Origin: Rhodosorus marinus | Lineage: Eukaryota > Rhodophyta > Stylonematophyceae > Stylonematales > Stylonemataceae | Direction of reading: 5' to 3' | Assembly (NCBI GenBank): GCA_029953675.1 | Contig: JAMWBK010000008.1 | Coordinates: forward strand, 1,707,001-1,771,000 | Length of the DNA: 64,000 nt | Part shown: piece after piece, positions 31,491-41,269 of the stretch | Position numbering within the stretch: position 1 is the stretch's first letter | Layout of the letters: each line of letters opens with the position of its first letter | Translations under genes and position numbers: made by a program | The notes under the pieces: model-generated | Told to the model about the DNA's origin: nothing | Database searches by the model: none | The model's input: only the letters and a program-made list of their open reading frames with translations

Positions 31491-32100
31491 AAGCCTAGTT
31501 GAACTAGTTTTGCGTTAACTTCTTGCCTTGCAAGCCTCCAATCGGGAAGGCTGATTCCCAGTAACCGTGAACGCTTTACTAAAGAACTCCCTATTGGAGC
31601 TGCCAAGAGGGAATATTCTTTAAAAAACACCGAACGGGTTGTGTGGCTACGCTCTACTAGAGGGCGATCTCATAGTTCCCTTCGTCAATTCGGCGTCCCT
31701 GCTTAGCAAGCAGTGAGTGCACCTTTCCTATGAGTGCTCACTGTTTGAGCGTCGCATGTGCTTCGCTGACTTGTGTGGATTGGTGCTGCAAGTGTAGAGT
31801 CACCTCTTTTAAGAATTGATCAGCTTTGTTTTCCCATCCTCAGGAACGCCTCCACGCAGGAGGGCACAAAAACGTCGTCATTGTGGGCTCCATCGCGTCC
31901 CGGCATTTCAACTCCTTAAACTACTCCGCCTTGTGGGCAGTGTTCCCTGTCTCCCAGGACGCGTTGATTAGGTAGGTCTTTTGCAGCGGCGAGCTCGCTT
32001 AACCCAAAAACTCGCCCTAGACAACGTGCGGTTCATCGCGAGACCCTCCGCTCAGGGTTGTGGGGTCTGGGCTAGATGGCGCTGTAACGTTGCCCTAGTT
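31491..32100 (+). other. Degenerate sequence, possibly LINE-derived
   Basis: A coding-like stretch RERFTKELPIGAAKREYSL occurs near 31565-31640, then stops appear. I cannot assign it. No intact gene. Confidence 0.35.
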
Positions 32101-32675
32101 TTGGAGGCGCGCTCTCTACGCCCTTCCTAGAATAGTTCATTCAGGGACCTTTGCCTCGGGCTAAACCGATTCCGAATATTTGGAAGGCCCTGGTGGTCCC
32201 CGAAGAGTTGCTGATCTTGTCGTTTAGGACGCGGACGGCCCCCGCAAACAAGTACGAAGACCTGACTCCTCCTTGTCCGCTTACCTACGTTACTCGTCTT
32301 CTTCGACTCGAGAGCATCATGCCCCGCCGCAAGGAGATGGTGACCAGGAGGTCCTTACGAACGTCACCACCCTGCAGTCGACTGGGTCACACCGGCTCCT
32401 TCCACTTGTTATTGAGATACTTGGATTCATTAAGAGCTCATGTATGGTCACCTACGGACCTGGTTTTGACTGGATAGCTTTTGTTCTCTTTGGCTTCATG
32501 GCCTGCTTCCAGGCGACCCGGCTCGTCTTGATGGCCTCCTCACGAAGCATCAAGACGAGCCGGTCTTTGATATACTGGCGCTCCAATTCTGCTTCATTGT
32601 TGGACGGGCATCCATCATCAGCTTGTTCTTTCAGGCTTCTCGGGGTAGTTGGCCTCTGAATAGAATGTCTCTCCT
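32101..32675 (+). pseudogene. LINE remnants (families C and A)
   Basis: A family C tail (CGCCCTTCCTAGAATAGTTC near 32118) is followed by a family A-like fragment: HRLLPLVIEILGFI, then LIYWRSNSASLLDGH, with tail CAGGCTTCTCGGGGTAGTTG. It contains a 16-bp perfect palindromic duplication at 32518-32563. Confidence 0.5.
32518..32563. repeat. 16-bp perfect inverted repeat inside LINE remnant
   Basis: CCGGCTCGTCTTGATG (32518-32533) and CATCAAGACGAGCCGG (32548-32563), spacer 14 bp. Other copies do not have the second arm here. Confidence 0.9.
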
Positions 32676-32849
32676 GAGCAAAAACAAGTCGTAAAAAAGT
32701 ATCTAAAAGTATTTTAAAAATATTAAAATGTGCTGCAGGTATTGCAAAAGTACAGAAAATTATAGAAATGCGAAGCTGGAATTGGAGCATCGACTTTAGC
32801 TCGTCGAGTGGAGAGCTCATCGACTGCCACCCTTGGCAATTGAGCGTTG

Positions 32850-32995
32850 TGGTTTCATGAATTCCGTTGGTTTCCTGTTGGGTTCGCGAAGTGTTCCGCG
32901 AGCACCCCGACTGGCTTTGCTCGTTGTTAACCCGCTTGAGTTTCCTGTGGTGGCGTATGCAGGCTGCTTTTGTGGGAGAAATGCGTGACCTTCAT
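32850..32995 (+). repeat. LINE 3' fragment (family D)
   Basis: TTCCGTTGG...GAAGTGTTCCGCGAGCACCC and TTTCCTGTGGTGGCGTATGC match the end of the copies at 19.4 and 34.5 kb. Confidence 0.5.
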
Positions 32996-32999
32996 CAGG

Positions 33000-33265
33000 T
33001 TATTCAGAGCCTAACTTTCCTGGAAGCGAGAGACCAGACGCTGATGACGCGCGTCTACAAACAAAGCAGCATTTCAGCGCCACAGGGTCAAAAAAAGCTC
33101 CGTGAGCAGACTATCTAGACGCCCTGGGTCGTTGCGAAAGATACCTCGCAGCCAGCGAGAACCTACACTATCTATCAAGCCAAAGCATGCAATAATGAGG
33201 GGGACAAACCGATATGTCGAGAGGTAGGGTTTGACATCGCTGCCGCGTACTGCAATTCTGTAACG
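33000..33265 (-). pseudogene. LINE 3' end (family A), minus strand
   Basis: Reversed, it contains TGACGCGCGTC...TCTCGCTTCCAGGAAAG and the region encoding PLIIACFGL. It is very similar to 27456-27620. Confidence 0.55.
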
Positions 33266-33990
33266 TGACCTTCGAGTTCAGTAGTCTTTTTTTCCGCTCG
33301 GGCTTTTTGTTGGTCCCTGAATCAACACATTGATTCATTCAATTTTTTGCGCCCTAACTTTTCCACTTGCAAATTCGGTCCACCTTTACTTCAAACTAAC
33401 TCAACAGCCAAGCCTGCTAGAAAGGTTTTATAGCTGTTTGCTACTGCTTGTAGAAGCCCACTCGAGAGGTAAGAATGTAGAGAACACGACTAGTTACTAC
33501 TGTATTGGCCCTTTCTTGACCTGTTCAGCCGTTCAGGGTTCTTTTCTTGATTTCGTCGATCGTTCACAACTCTCTTATTTCTCTTCGGACAGCTTCCCTT
33601 GCTCTCATCCCGGTGGAAAGTTAGCTTCCCACTTTGCGGACTCGCAACAAACTACATAAATTTCCGCTTTGGCTGTCCTTTTCTTTACCTGAGCGGAGCG
33701 GAGCCGACAATGTCCCAGTTTCCCAAGCACCTGTATTTACGAAACCTTCATTAAAAATTCCATGTCCTCTGATGGAGACGATCGATAGCCCTCACGACCG
33801 CTTAAACACTTTGACTACTTACGCTCCGGCGGGTGAAGTGGGCGTGCTGGCTTTAATACGAGGTCTTGGTGAGGGGCGCCTACCTAGGACTCTCTCCTCA
33901 CAACTGGGTGACGTTTTCGAGGAGTTAACGACAGCCATGCGGTAGTGTACTGCGCTCGAAAGCGGTACCCAGCCTCGTTATAGCTCCTGG
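33266..33990. other. Unassigned stretch
   Basis: A plus-strand frame (33634-33945) contains a coding-like segment, EVGVLALIRGLGEGRLPR, of unknown kind, perhaps the upstream part of a LINE. No gene is supported. Confidence 0.35.
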
Positions 33991-34640
33991 GAGGAGGTTC
34001 TCTCGCCTTTTTGAGTCCTGCTATCGCAGACTCTCGGGCCGCGGCGAGTTTGGACAACGTCGAGACGGTTGCTGGGAACGGCGCCTGTGTTACTGAAGCC
34101 GAACCTATTGTCGACACTGACGGTATCCTTGCCGCAGACGACGGCGAAGCCCCTGCCTGTTTCGCAGACTACCTAAATGACGAACGCCGAGTGGCTGACC
34201 TCGTGGTGACCTGTAACGATAGCCGCCGTACGACGTACGTTGATCTTGCTGCATCTGATGCTCAGGCTAGTCGTTTTTGCCGGCTGCGGGAGAGCGACGT
34301 GGATTTTTGCGGCTGTCAGTGCGAGACGTCGCGAAGAGTTGAAATAGGCGGGGCCTTTTGTCTTCCCCAGGCATTTGTGCTTCGGATCTAGCTCATCGCC
34401 TGGTACCTCTGGTCGTTGAGTGCTTTGGGTTTTTGGATTACGTTAGCTCCCTTCGGCTTCGGGAGTGTTCGGCGAACGCCCTGACCGTCTCTCCTCGTTG
34501 GTCACCCGTTTAAGTTTCTTGCTGTGGCGTATGAACGCTGCTACTATGATGTTGGAAGCGCGCGACCTTAGCCGCGAGTTGTCGTCTCTTTTCCCTCCAG
34601 GTTTTTGCTTTCAGTCTCCGATTAAACAGCTTCAAATTCA
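33990..34640 (+). pseudogene. LINE endonuclease and 3' end (family D)
   Basis: The frame at 34011-34391 reads AAADDGEAPACFADYLND-like acidic sequence, then ERRVADLVVTCNDSRRTTYV and DLAASDAQASRF. After frameshifts come LVPLVVECFGF and FLLWRMNAA-like sequence. The 3' end is CCGATTAAACAGC. Confidence 0.6.
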
Positions 34641-34689
34641 GCATAATTCTAGTCTTGTCCAGTTTCTTTGGGGCATAAAATCTAAAAGC

Positions 34690-34828
34690 GTCTAGATCTA
34701 CGGAGATAATATATCTTATCCGCTCTAAACAGGCTTTTGGAATTATTCTGGTAAACTTTTCCACATAGAAGGAGTATTCAAGGGTCAGTTGGCCTTAGAT
34801 ATAGTTTAAAAGGAATAAAAAGTAGGAA
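34690..34828 (+). repeat. Dispersed repeat X, copy 1
   Basis: AGATCTACGGAGATAATATA through AAGGAATAAAAAGTAG. A diverged copy with the same layout lies at 46572-46700. Confidence 0.6.
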
Positions 34829-35049
34829 AAGTGGGGTTACATGGTTAAAATTCTGTGGCGGATAGCACACAGCATGGGAGTCAACCTCAACACCCCCAGG
34901 CCCACTTGGATCGGGAACTGTTCTATGATGATGTGCCAAGAAGGCAATACATCGTATACTCGAGTGAGTACACTCGTCCCACGGGATTCGTTCGTGAATC
35001 GGACAGAAGTTCTCAGGATCAGCAATGAACAATTGTGATTGGGGAACTA

Positions 35050-35245
35050 TTACACCTACGCTTGGTGTGCTGCCCACGTCACATGCGGAGGTAGCCGTGT
35101 CTCAGAGGACAGAAGCTCTCAGGATCTTCAACGACGCAATTGTATTTTCGAGTTTCCGGGTGACAGCATGCAGCTTCGATCCTACGGTTGGTGTCCGACC
35201 CATGTCGCATGCGGAGGCAACTAGCCGAGTCACAGAGGGGGGTGG
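35050..35245 (+). repeat. Tandem repeat near the RTX2 3' side
   Basis: CCTACGCTTGGTGTGCTGCC (about 35051) and CCTACGGTTGGTGTCCGACC (about 35182) head two units of about 130 bp. Both continue with CATGCGGAGG and GAGTCACAGAGG-like sequence. Confidence 0.65.
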
Positions 35246-35304
35246 CGCTATGGAAATTCATTCAAGGAAACTAACACGGATGTACGGCAACAGGAATGAG
35301 CGTG

Positions 35305-35490
35305 TTCGTGGGGTGAGAGAGCCATTAAAAGCTTGAAACATCAGCCAGTTTATAAAGTTGAGCTCCGCTAGTCAGAAAATTAATCTAATCAGGGCCCCCG
35401 CCTCATTGAGAGCCATTAAAAACTCGAAACATCAGCCAATTTATAAAAGTTGAGCAAGTCACAAAAATTAATCTAATGAGGGGGGGGAAC
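35305..35490 (+). repeat. Direct 90-bp duplication near the RTX2 3' side
   Basis: GAGAGCCATTAAAAGCTTGA (about 35313) and GAGAGCCATTAAAAACTCGA (about 35407) start two units that both run to AAAATTAATCTAAT and a G-rich end. Confidence 0.75.
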
Positions 35491-35603
35491 CTCAACGCGC
35501 GAGGGTGCCCATTATCCATGGCCTCGTGCAAACCGAACGTATACTTGCTAATCCCGTGACGCTTAGTCGCTGAGATTGGATCTGAGGGAACCACAGAAAG
35601 TAT

Positions 35604-37127
35604 CTAGAAATAGATTTTGTCTGCTCCTGGACCGCCGTTGATGATATCTCGACCACCACCTAGGGTAATCGTGTCGTCTCCATCCCCGCCAAAAATCGTG
35701 TCATCTCCAGAACCAGTGACGATCTTATCATCACCCTCACCTCCTTCAACCCTATTGTCCCCAACCCTGTCCGTTAGTTTGTCTTCACCGTCCCCGCCAT
35801 AGATTTTGTCATCTCCTTCGCCACCGAAGACATCATCATTTCCATCATCTGCGTAAATAACGTCATCTCCACCACCACCGTAAATCTCGTCCTTGCCCTC
35901 TCCACCCCTAACCCTGTCCACTCCATCTCCTCCTCTGATGTAGTCATTGCCGCTGCCACCGAACAGCTGATCGTAGGTATATCCTGTGTCCCGAACGTCA
36001 TCATCGCCCGCACCGCCTTGTGTGAGATCACGGCCACTTCCAGTTTCAATGATGTCATTACCATCGCCACCATAGTTTGTATTGTTTCCCTCTGAATCCT
36101 TGATCGTGTCATTTCCAGCACCCCCGAAGTTCTTATCGTGCCGTGCGCCACCATCCAAAAAGTCCTTACCACCACCACCATCTAGGGTATCATTATTACC
36201 CTCGCCGAAGAGGGAATCTGAACCGGATTCCCCAAATATCTGGTCCTGACCATCACCACCGTAAACAATGTCGTCTCCGGAACCGGCGTAGATCTTATCG
36301 TTTCCACCAAGGCCATAGATGAGATCGTTGCCGTTGGTCCCGAAGATAATATCATCGCCTTCGGTTCCGAAGATGATGTTGTCGATTCCCGGAGGAAGCG
36401 ATGGTTGTGGCTTTCGAGTCGGTGATGGTGACGGAGCCTGAGTCTCTTGCGGAGGGTCAGTAGGATTTGGATTATACGATGTTACAGTGGGAGTCGAGGT
36501 AGGTTCAGGATCGGGAGGATCCCGGCAGGCAAATGGAACCTGACAAAATAGTTCGTCGTCACCATATGTTCTACACTCTTTGCTGGAGGTGTAGAGCCAA
36601 ACCGTCGCTCCTGTAGGGCTTGACGCCTTCACCTGCACTGCAAGGCACGCTTTCGTATTGCAGCAGCTGTCAGCAGTCGACTCGATCTGATCTAAACAGA
36701 TGAGAATTCGATCTTTCGGGTCTGGATCGGTCCTTACATCCTTCACGATCGGATGGCGGGCACTGCCCGTGGGAAGATTGTTGTTGCAATTCTCGAAGAC
36801 CCCGGCATATATCTTCTTAATTTTTATGCCATCGTTAGTTTGGAAGTTCACCCGCATACAAGGACCACGACCAGAGACTTCCCTGTTAACAATGCAATAA
36901 GAGCCCAGCTTTACATTATTTTCATCTCTCAAACTCGAACACAAGGCGCGGAAGAATCCGTTATGCGCAGAACGGTAACCAGCCCTGCACGTCCCCGCAA
37001 CGCCTCTCGCTGCAGGAAGCAACTCAACATCCGTCGAATCCAGGCCTCTCTGTCCTACCCTGACACCTCCAATATCAGAAACGCCCAACACCAAAACCAC
37101 AACAAACGCAACACCCAACTTGCCCAT
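35604..37127 (-). CDS. Secreted Cys-rich domain protein with RTX beta-roll (RTX2)
   Basis: Intronless, 507 residues. A hydrophobic signal peptide (residues 4-16, VAFVVVLVLG core) leads to the shared Cys-rich domain with cysteines at 47, 63, 78, 90, 114, 144, 155, 156, 161, 185, 195 and 201. Landmarks are AGVFENC, ADSCCNTKAC and CQVPFAC. A Pro/Thr/Ser-rich linker follows (about 204-246), which could be O-glycosylated. Then come more than two dozen RTX nonapeptides (about 249-507), for example GGNDKIYAG and GGGGDDVIY, which bind calcium in bacterial proteins. RTX1 has the same order but no such linker. The two lie 20.7 kb apart in opposite orientation, with the repeat-less member between them. 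An extracellular matrix or adhesion role is inference. Confidence 0.88.
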   Translation of the reverse strand: MGKLGVAFVVVLVLGVSDIGGVRVGQRGLDSTDVELLPAARGVAGTCRAGYRSAHNGFFRALCSSLRDENNVKLGSYCIVNREVSGRGPCMRVNFQTNDGIKIKKIYAGVFENCNNNLPTGSARHPIVKDVRTDPDPKDRILICLDQIESTADSCCNTKACLAVQVKASSPTGATVWLYTSSKECRTYGDDELFCQVPFACRDPPDPEPTSTPTVTSYNPNPTDPPQETQAPSPSPTRKPQPSLPPGIDNIIFGTEGDDIIFGTNGNDLIYGLGGNDKIYAGSGDDIVYGGDGQDQIFGESGSDSLFGEGNNDTLDGGGGKDFLDGGARHDKNFGGAGNDTIKDSEGNNTNYGGDGNDIIETGSGRDLTQGGAGDDDVRDTGYTYDQLFGGSGNDYIRGGDGVDRVRGGEGKDEIYGGGGDDVIYADDGNDDVFGGEGDDKIYGGDGEDKLTDRVGDNRVEGGEGDDKIVTGSGDDTIFGGDGDDTITLGGGRDIINGGPGADKIYF

Positions 37128-38190
37128 TTTTTTTCCTGCTCTCCAACCCCCACCCCGTTCAGTTTACCGAAAACAAAGGCTACACCAAGTCCAAGCTAAT
37201 CAATCCTCCTTCCCCATAGACCTCGATCCACTTCATAAACAACCCAAAAAAAGGATGACATGCTCTGCTTCCTTCAGAACAAAAAAAAAAAAACAGAATG
37301 GGACCAATCGCGTTTTTTCCAACAACCTACACCAACCTCCCCTCTCCCTCCTCTCCCTCCTCCCCACCCCACCACTTCCCAATGATATGCCCTTTCAGCC
37401 TACCAGAAACAAAAACCAGACAATTCATCTAGCCGTTCATCCTCCTAATAGAGTGCGAGACACACACACACAACACATACACACACTCATTCACGCTCAG
37501 TCACACTCACGGACACTCTCACAAGTACAAAACATCCATATCACACACCCCCATAATTCAGCTCCTAAATCCTCACTTGCCAACTCTCAATCCCTCAAAA
37601 AAATTACACCAAAAAAAACCGGTGCGAACTTACAAAATTTCCATCCCCCCCTAAAAAAAAACTCACCAGACACACACCTCGAAAACCAGCTGCCTGAGCG
37701 CCCAGGCACTTTCAATGTCCACGTAGTTGTTTCCGTCCCATGATCACTAATGCCGTTAAAAATCCTTTTTTTTAAAACTCGATCATGTATATCATATATA
37801 AAACAAGTTTTGGTTTGGAAAATATTCATAAAATCAATATGACCTTTCTTTCGAAAGGAAAACGCGGGCTTTTTTGCTTTGGTAGTTGTTTTTTTTCATA
37901 GATTAGAATGGGGTTGTATGGAAAGTTCGGTGTCATCCGTTGATGGAATTAGTCTAATCTTTGTCTTTCTCTTTTTCCCGTTTGAGAAAAGAAAATTTTT
38001 TTTCGGTACGTATTTATTTTTTTGGCATTGTGATGATGATTATGGCGGCGAACACCAAAACAAGAAAATATAGGGTGGTTGGATTTCTTTCCGACGACCC
38101 ACCCCCTTTTTCCTTTTTTTTCCAACTCTTTAAATGGTTGCGAACAACGATTGTATTAAATAGTCTCCAGAATACACATTCTAGATAAGG
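37128..38190. other. Upstream region of RTX2, low complexity
   Basis: A/C-rich on the plus strand, with (AC)n-like runs at 37456-37530 (GACACACACACACA). It presumably contains the RTX2 promoter. No gene is supported despite a long Pro/Ser/Thr open frame. Confidence 0.5.
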
Positions 38191-38194
38191 CCGG

Positions 38195-38283
38195 GTATAA
38201 TTTAGGGGGAACAAGGGGAGGAGGGTGGAGGGGGGTAAAATCAGATGATCCCACCCTCCTCCCCTTTTTCCTTTTAAATTATA
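38195..38283. repeat. Imperfect inverted repeat with G-rich arm
   Basis: GTATAATTTAGGGGGAACAA at 38195 pairs with the reverse of TTTTCCTTTTAAATTATAC ending at 38283. Arms are about 35 bp and the spacer about 20 bp. The left arm contains AGGGGAGGAGGGTGG. Confidence 0.7.
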
Positions 38284-40770
38284 CGCGGGGACACACACAC
38301 ACTCATGCAACACTCACACAAAAGTCGACTCTGCTTAGCAAAATGTCTTGAAATATTAGAACAAGTTTAATAATTCAGCTTGCAGTAGGAAAGGACAGGA
38401 AAGGACTCTTTTTTGTTGCCTTTGTACCATTTTTGGGGGGAAAAAATGGAATAGAGCGAGGATTGTATCCTCGGGCAACGAGATTTAGAAAAACGTAATA
38501 AAAACGAATACGAATCAGATGTAAAAATGCACGAAAAAAATACCTTATATACTGAAGTAGTTCAGTTGCATGACAAACATCGAAAAAAAAAATGATAAAT
38601 CCGCCGAGCATGAATATGAGTACTAATTTCAAGTATTCTGTTGTTTCCGTTGTTTTTGCTTGACAACTATTGGTTGACAATGGATCTCCGCATCTGCCAT
38701 TCTTTTTTGTTGTATTAATGCTCACACATTTTTTTGGATCCCAGTATATGATCTTTTTCTTTTCGAAATAGAGAGTATTTCTTCCTGTTTTCTACGTACA
38801 TCAAATGGTATTTTTTTTTCCTTCTATGTGGAACAACCTGGCTGGGAATCGTTGTGGGTCAGGATTGGGCCCAGCCGACTTTGTGACGCTGTCTAGAGGA
38901 CGTCAGCTGACGCTTTGCATTCTAACGAGGCTTTCTTGTGCTCGGAATATTTCTCCATCTGTTTTGAGGGCGGAAGATTTGGTTGCACGTTGATGTATCG
39001 GCTATCAGCGGGGTTTTGCTTTTGAGCGCTGTTGGTTGACTACAACCCGGCAAGCAAGATCGACATCCACCCACGAAAAACGGACGATAAACACTAGATG
39101 CGGAACCCCGCCCCGCTCGTTGAAACAAGTCGATTTGCCAGAATTACAACAAGCGCCGAGCGAAAAGCTCACCACCTAGTTTGTAAACTTTGGTTCAAGG
39201 CCAGCTCTCTCCACTTTCATCAAGCCTCTCACTGCACAAGGGGCTGTGTTGTTTTCTTGTTCCATATCATCATCACTCTTTGGAAGCGATTCTGTGGCCG
39301 TGCATATTGGTGCAAGCAGTAATTGAAATCCTGTTTTCGCAATGTGGGAAAATGCCGAGTCGCAATTTTACCATCTGGCGCATTCGTTTCTAGAACGTTG
39401 CTACCGGGAGAAAGAAGAGGACGGTCCCAAACAGAAAGCATGGCAAGAAAAAAAGAGGGTAAATCGCGGCAAATAGGCCGACGCTTTGCGTTGAAACGCG
39501 GCGCTCTTTGACCAAACTAACTACATCTACCAAAGCGCTCCAGAAAAAGTAGTTGTAAGACTTGCTCTAGAACCGGATACTCCGAAAGACTCTTGATCCT
39601 AAGCCAGTAGTTGGCCGAGGAGAGGAGATGTAGAAAAAACAACTAAACCACAACGCTATTTTCCTTTTTGTTTGTTTTGAAGAAGGGAGAGCATCGATTT
39701 TTTTTTTTTTCATAGGCTCTTACGATGCCGCTCGGCTCCAGCTCGTGGGAAAGGAGAGACTACTCCAGCCACAACTGACTTGTGGCATGAGGGACCGTTT
39801 CACTTTTAGGTTTCTGGCGGCAGGATGGTTTGCTCCTCTTTTTTTTTTCTATAACATTTTTTTCACGTATCTGAACACGAGAGAGTGGTTCCTTGGCCCG
39901 TTAAAACTGGCCCGATAAAAAGTGGATGATCTATTTATCAATTTCGCTTTTTTAGGATGAGCAAACTTTCAGAGAAATCCGCCATTTTCATGCCGTGAAA
40001 ATCTACGCCTTGGTCGAGCTCAGAAAATACTTAGACTTAGGAACTATCTATTCTGCTTTTCCAGTACTAAGCCCTGCTAGAGCCGCAAAATTGCGCCAGT
40101 TAAATATTTAGTACCGATTGGATAGATAGCAAAGTCATTGGTCGAGCAGTTCCGGAGGGCTAGTTCTGTCGTGGGGTTTTTCTTCCAAAACATGGATCTG
40201 GGTCCGTGTCGTCGGCTTACAACTAACAAAACTGGCCTTTTTCGCCCATCGCGAAACCATTTTTTCTTCCTATTTTCCTTAAACTAGAGAAAAATCGTGT
40301 TTAATTTGTTGTGAAGATGCCTAAATTTCTAAACACAGGTTTGCCGCTCCCTGTCAATGACAGTTTTATCAGCGATCTCAGCTCACACAGCAGTGGAGTA
40401 CGTGCCCAGCAGTGATTCATCATCGCCTACTCCTGAACATGAAAAATAAAAAAAAGCAAAAAATTATACTAGTGGTAATATTCAAGAATAATCTCAAAGA
40501 AAGAAAAAGAGAAAAGTACTGGGTTGTGAATATTCTTAGAATTCCCGACGAACTCTCTCTTTCTTTCTTTTTTTCATTTTGTTGCTATTTTTTCCTTTTA
40601 TTTCTGTAACACTACGTTCAGAAGCCGCTTTAAGCGTAGGTAATATTTATCAAAACATGGAAAAATAATGAGCACTCGCTGTCGAGTTCGTTCCATGACA
40701 AAAGGCTTAGGAGAACGACTCCAAAAATGGAGGCCTTCCATCATGAGATTGTTCCTACGAGCCTGACGAA
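38284..40770. other. Gene-free AT-rich stretch
   Basis: No supported gene or clear repeat; homopolymer T and A runs are common. Confidence 0.5.
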
Positions 40771-40860
40771 ACTATACCAGTGAGAAGCGAGAAATAAGAC
40801 GCTGATGACGTATGTCCCAACAGTAAAGTGCTAGCGTTGGAACGGCAGAGTGTGGGACCC
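40771..40860 (-). repeat. LINE 3' tail (family A)
   Basis: Plus strand CCAGTGAGAAGCGAGAAATA then AGACGCTGATGACG is the reverse of the family A tail. Confidence 0.5.
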
Positions 40861-41269
40861 GCCTCGCCACCTTCGGTGCCTTGTGAAAACTGCTTACTTT
40901 TCAATAAGCCCTTTTTGAGAGTCGTATGAGCAGATTAGACACTCAACGATACCCAAGATGGCAAACACCAATTTGTCCCGTTGGAACGGAAAAAGCGGGA
41001 CAAAAAAACTCAAAACGTACTATCGCAGAATTATCCTCAGCCAGCCAATCATTCCAAAGGTTAGACTTTCATGTCCCGAAAACAAGAACATGTTTTCAAC
41101 TTTGACAAATCCAGGAGACATTGCTGGGTGACGTTGATATTGGTCAGCTGGCTGGGAGTCCCAACAGACTACTACTCCTATTCTCCAAGTTGCTATTGTC
41201 TAATTGCTGATCGAAAAGGCACATACGTTCAGTTTTATCTTGTTTTGAGGTTTGTAAAGGCGGCGTGAA

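Noticed and set aside
37120-37743. 207-codon Pro/Ser/Thr-rich open frame
   Set aside because: It arises from A/C-rich low-complexity DNA upstream of RTX2 and has no domain or sensible start context.
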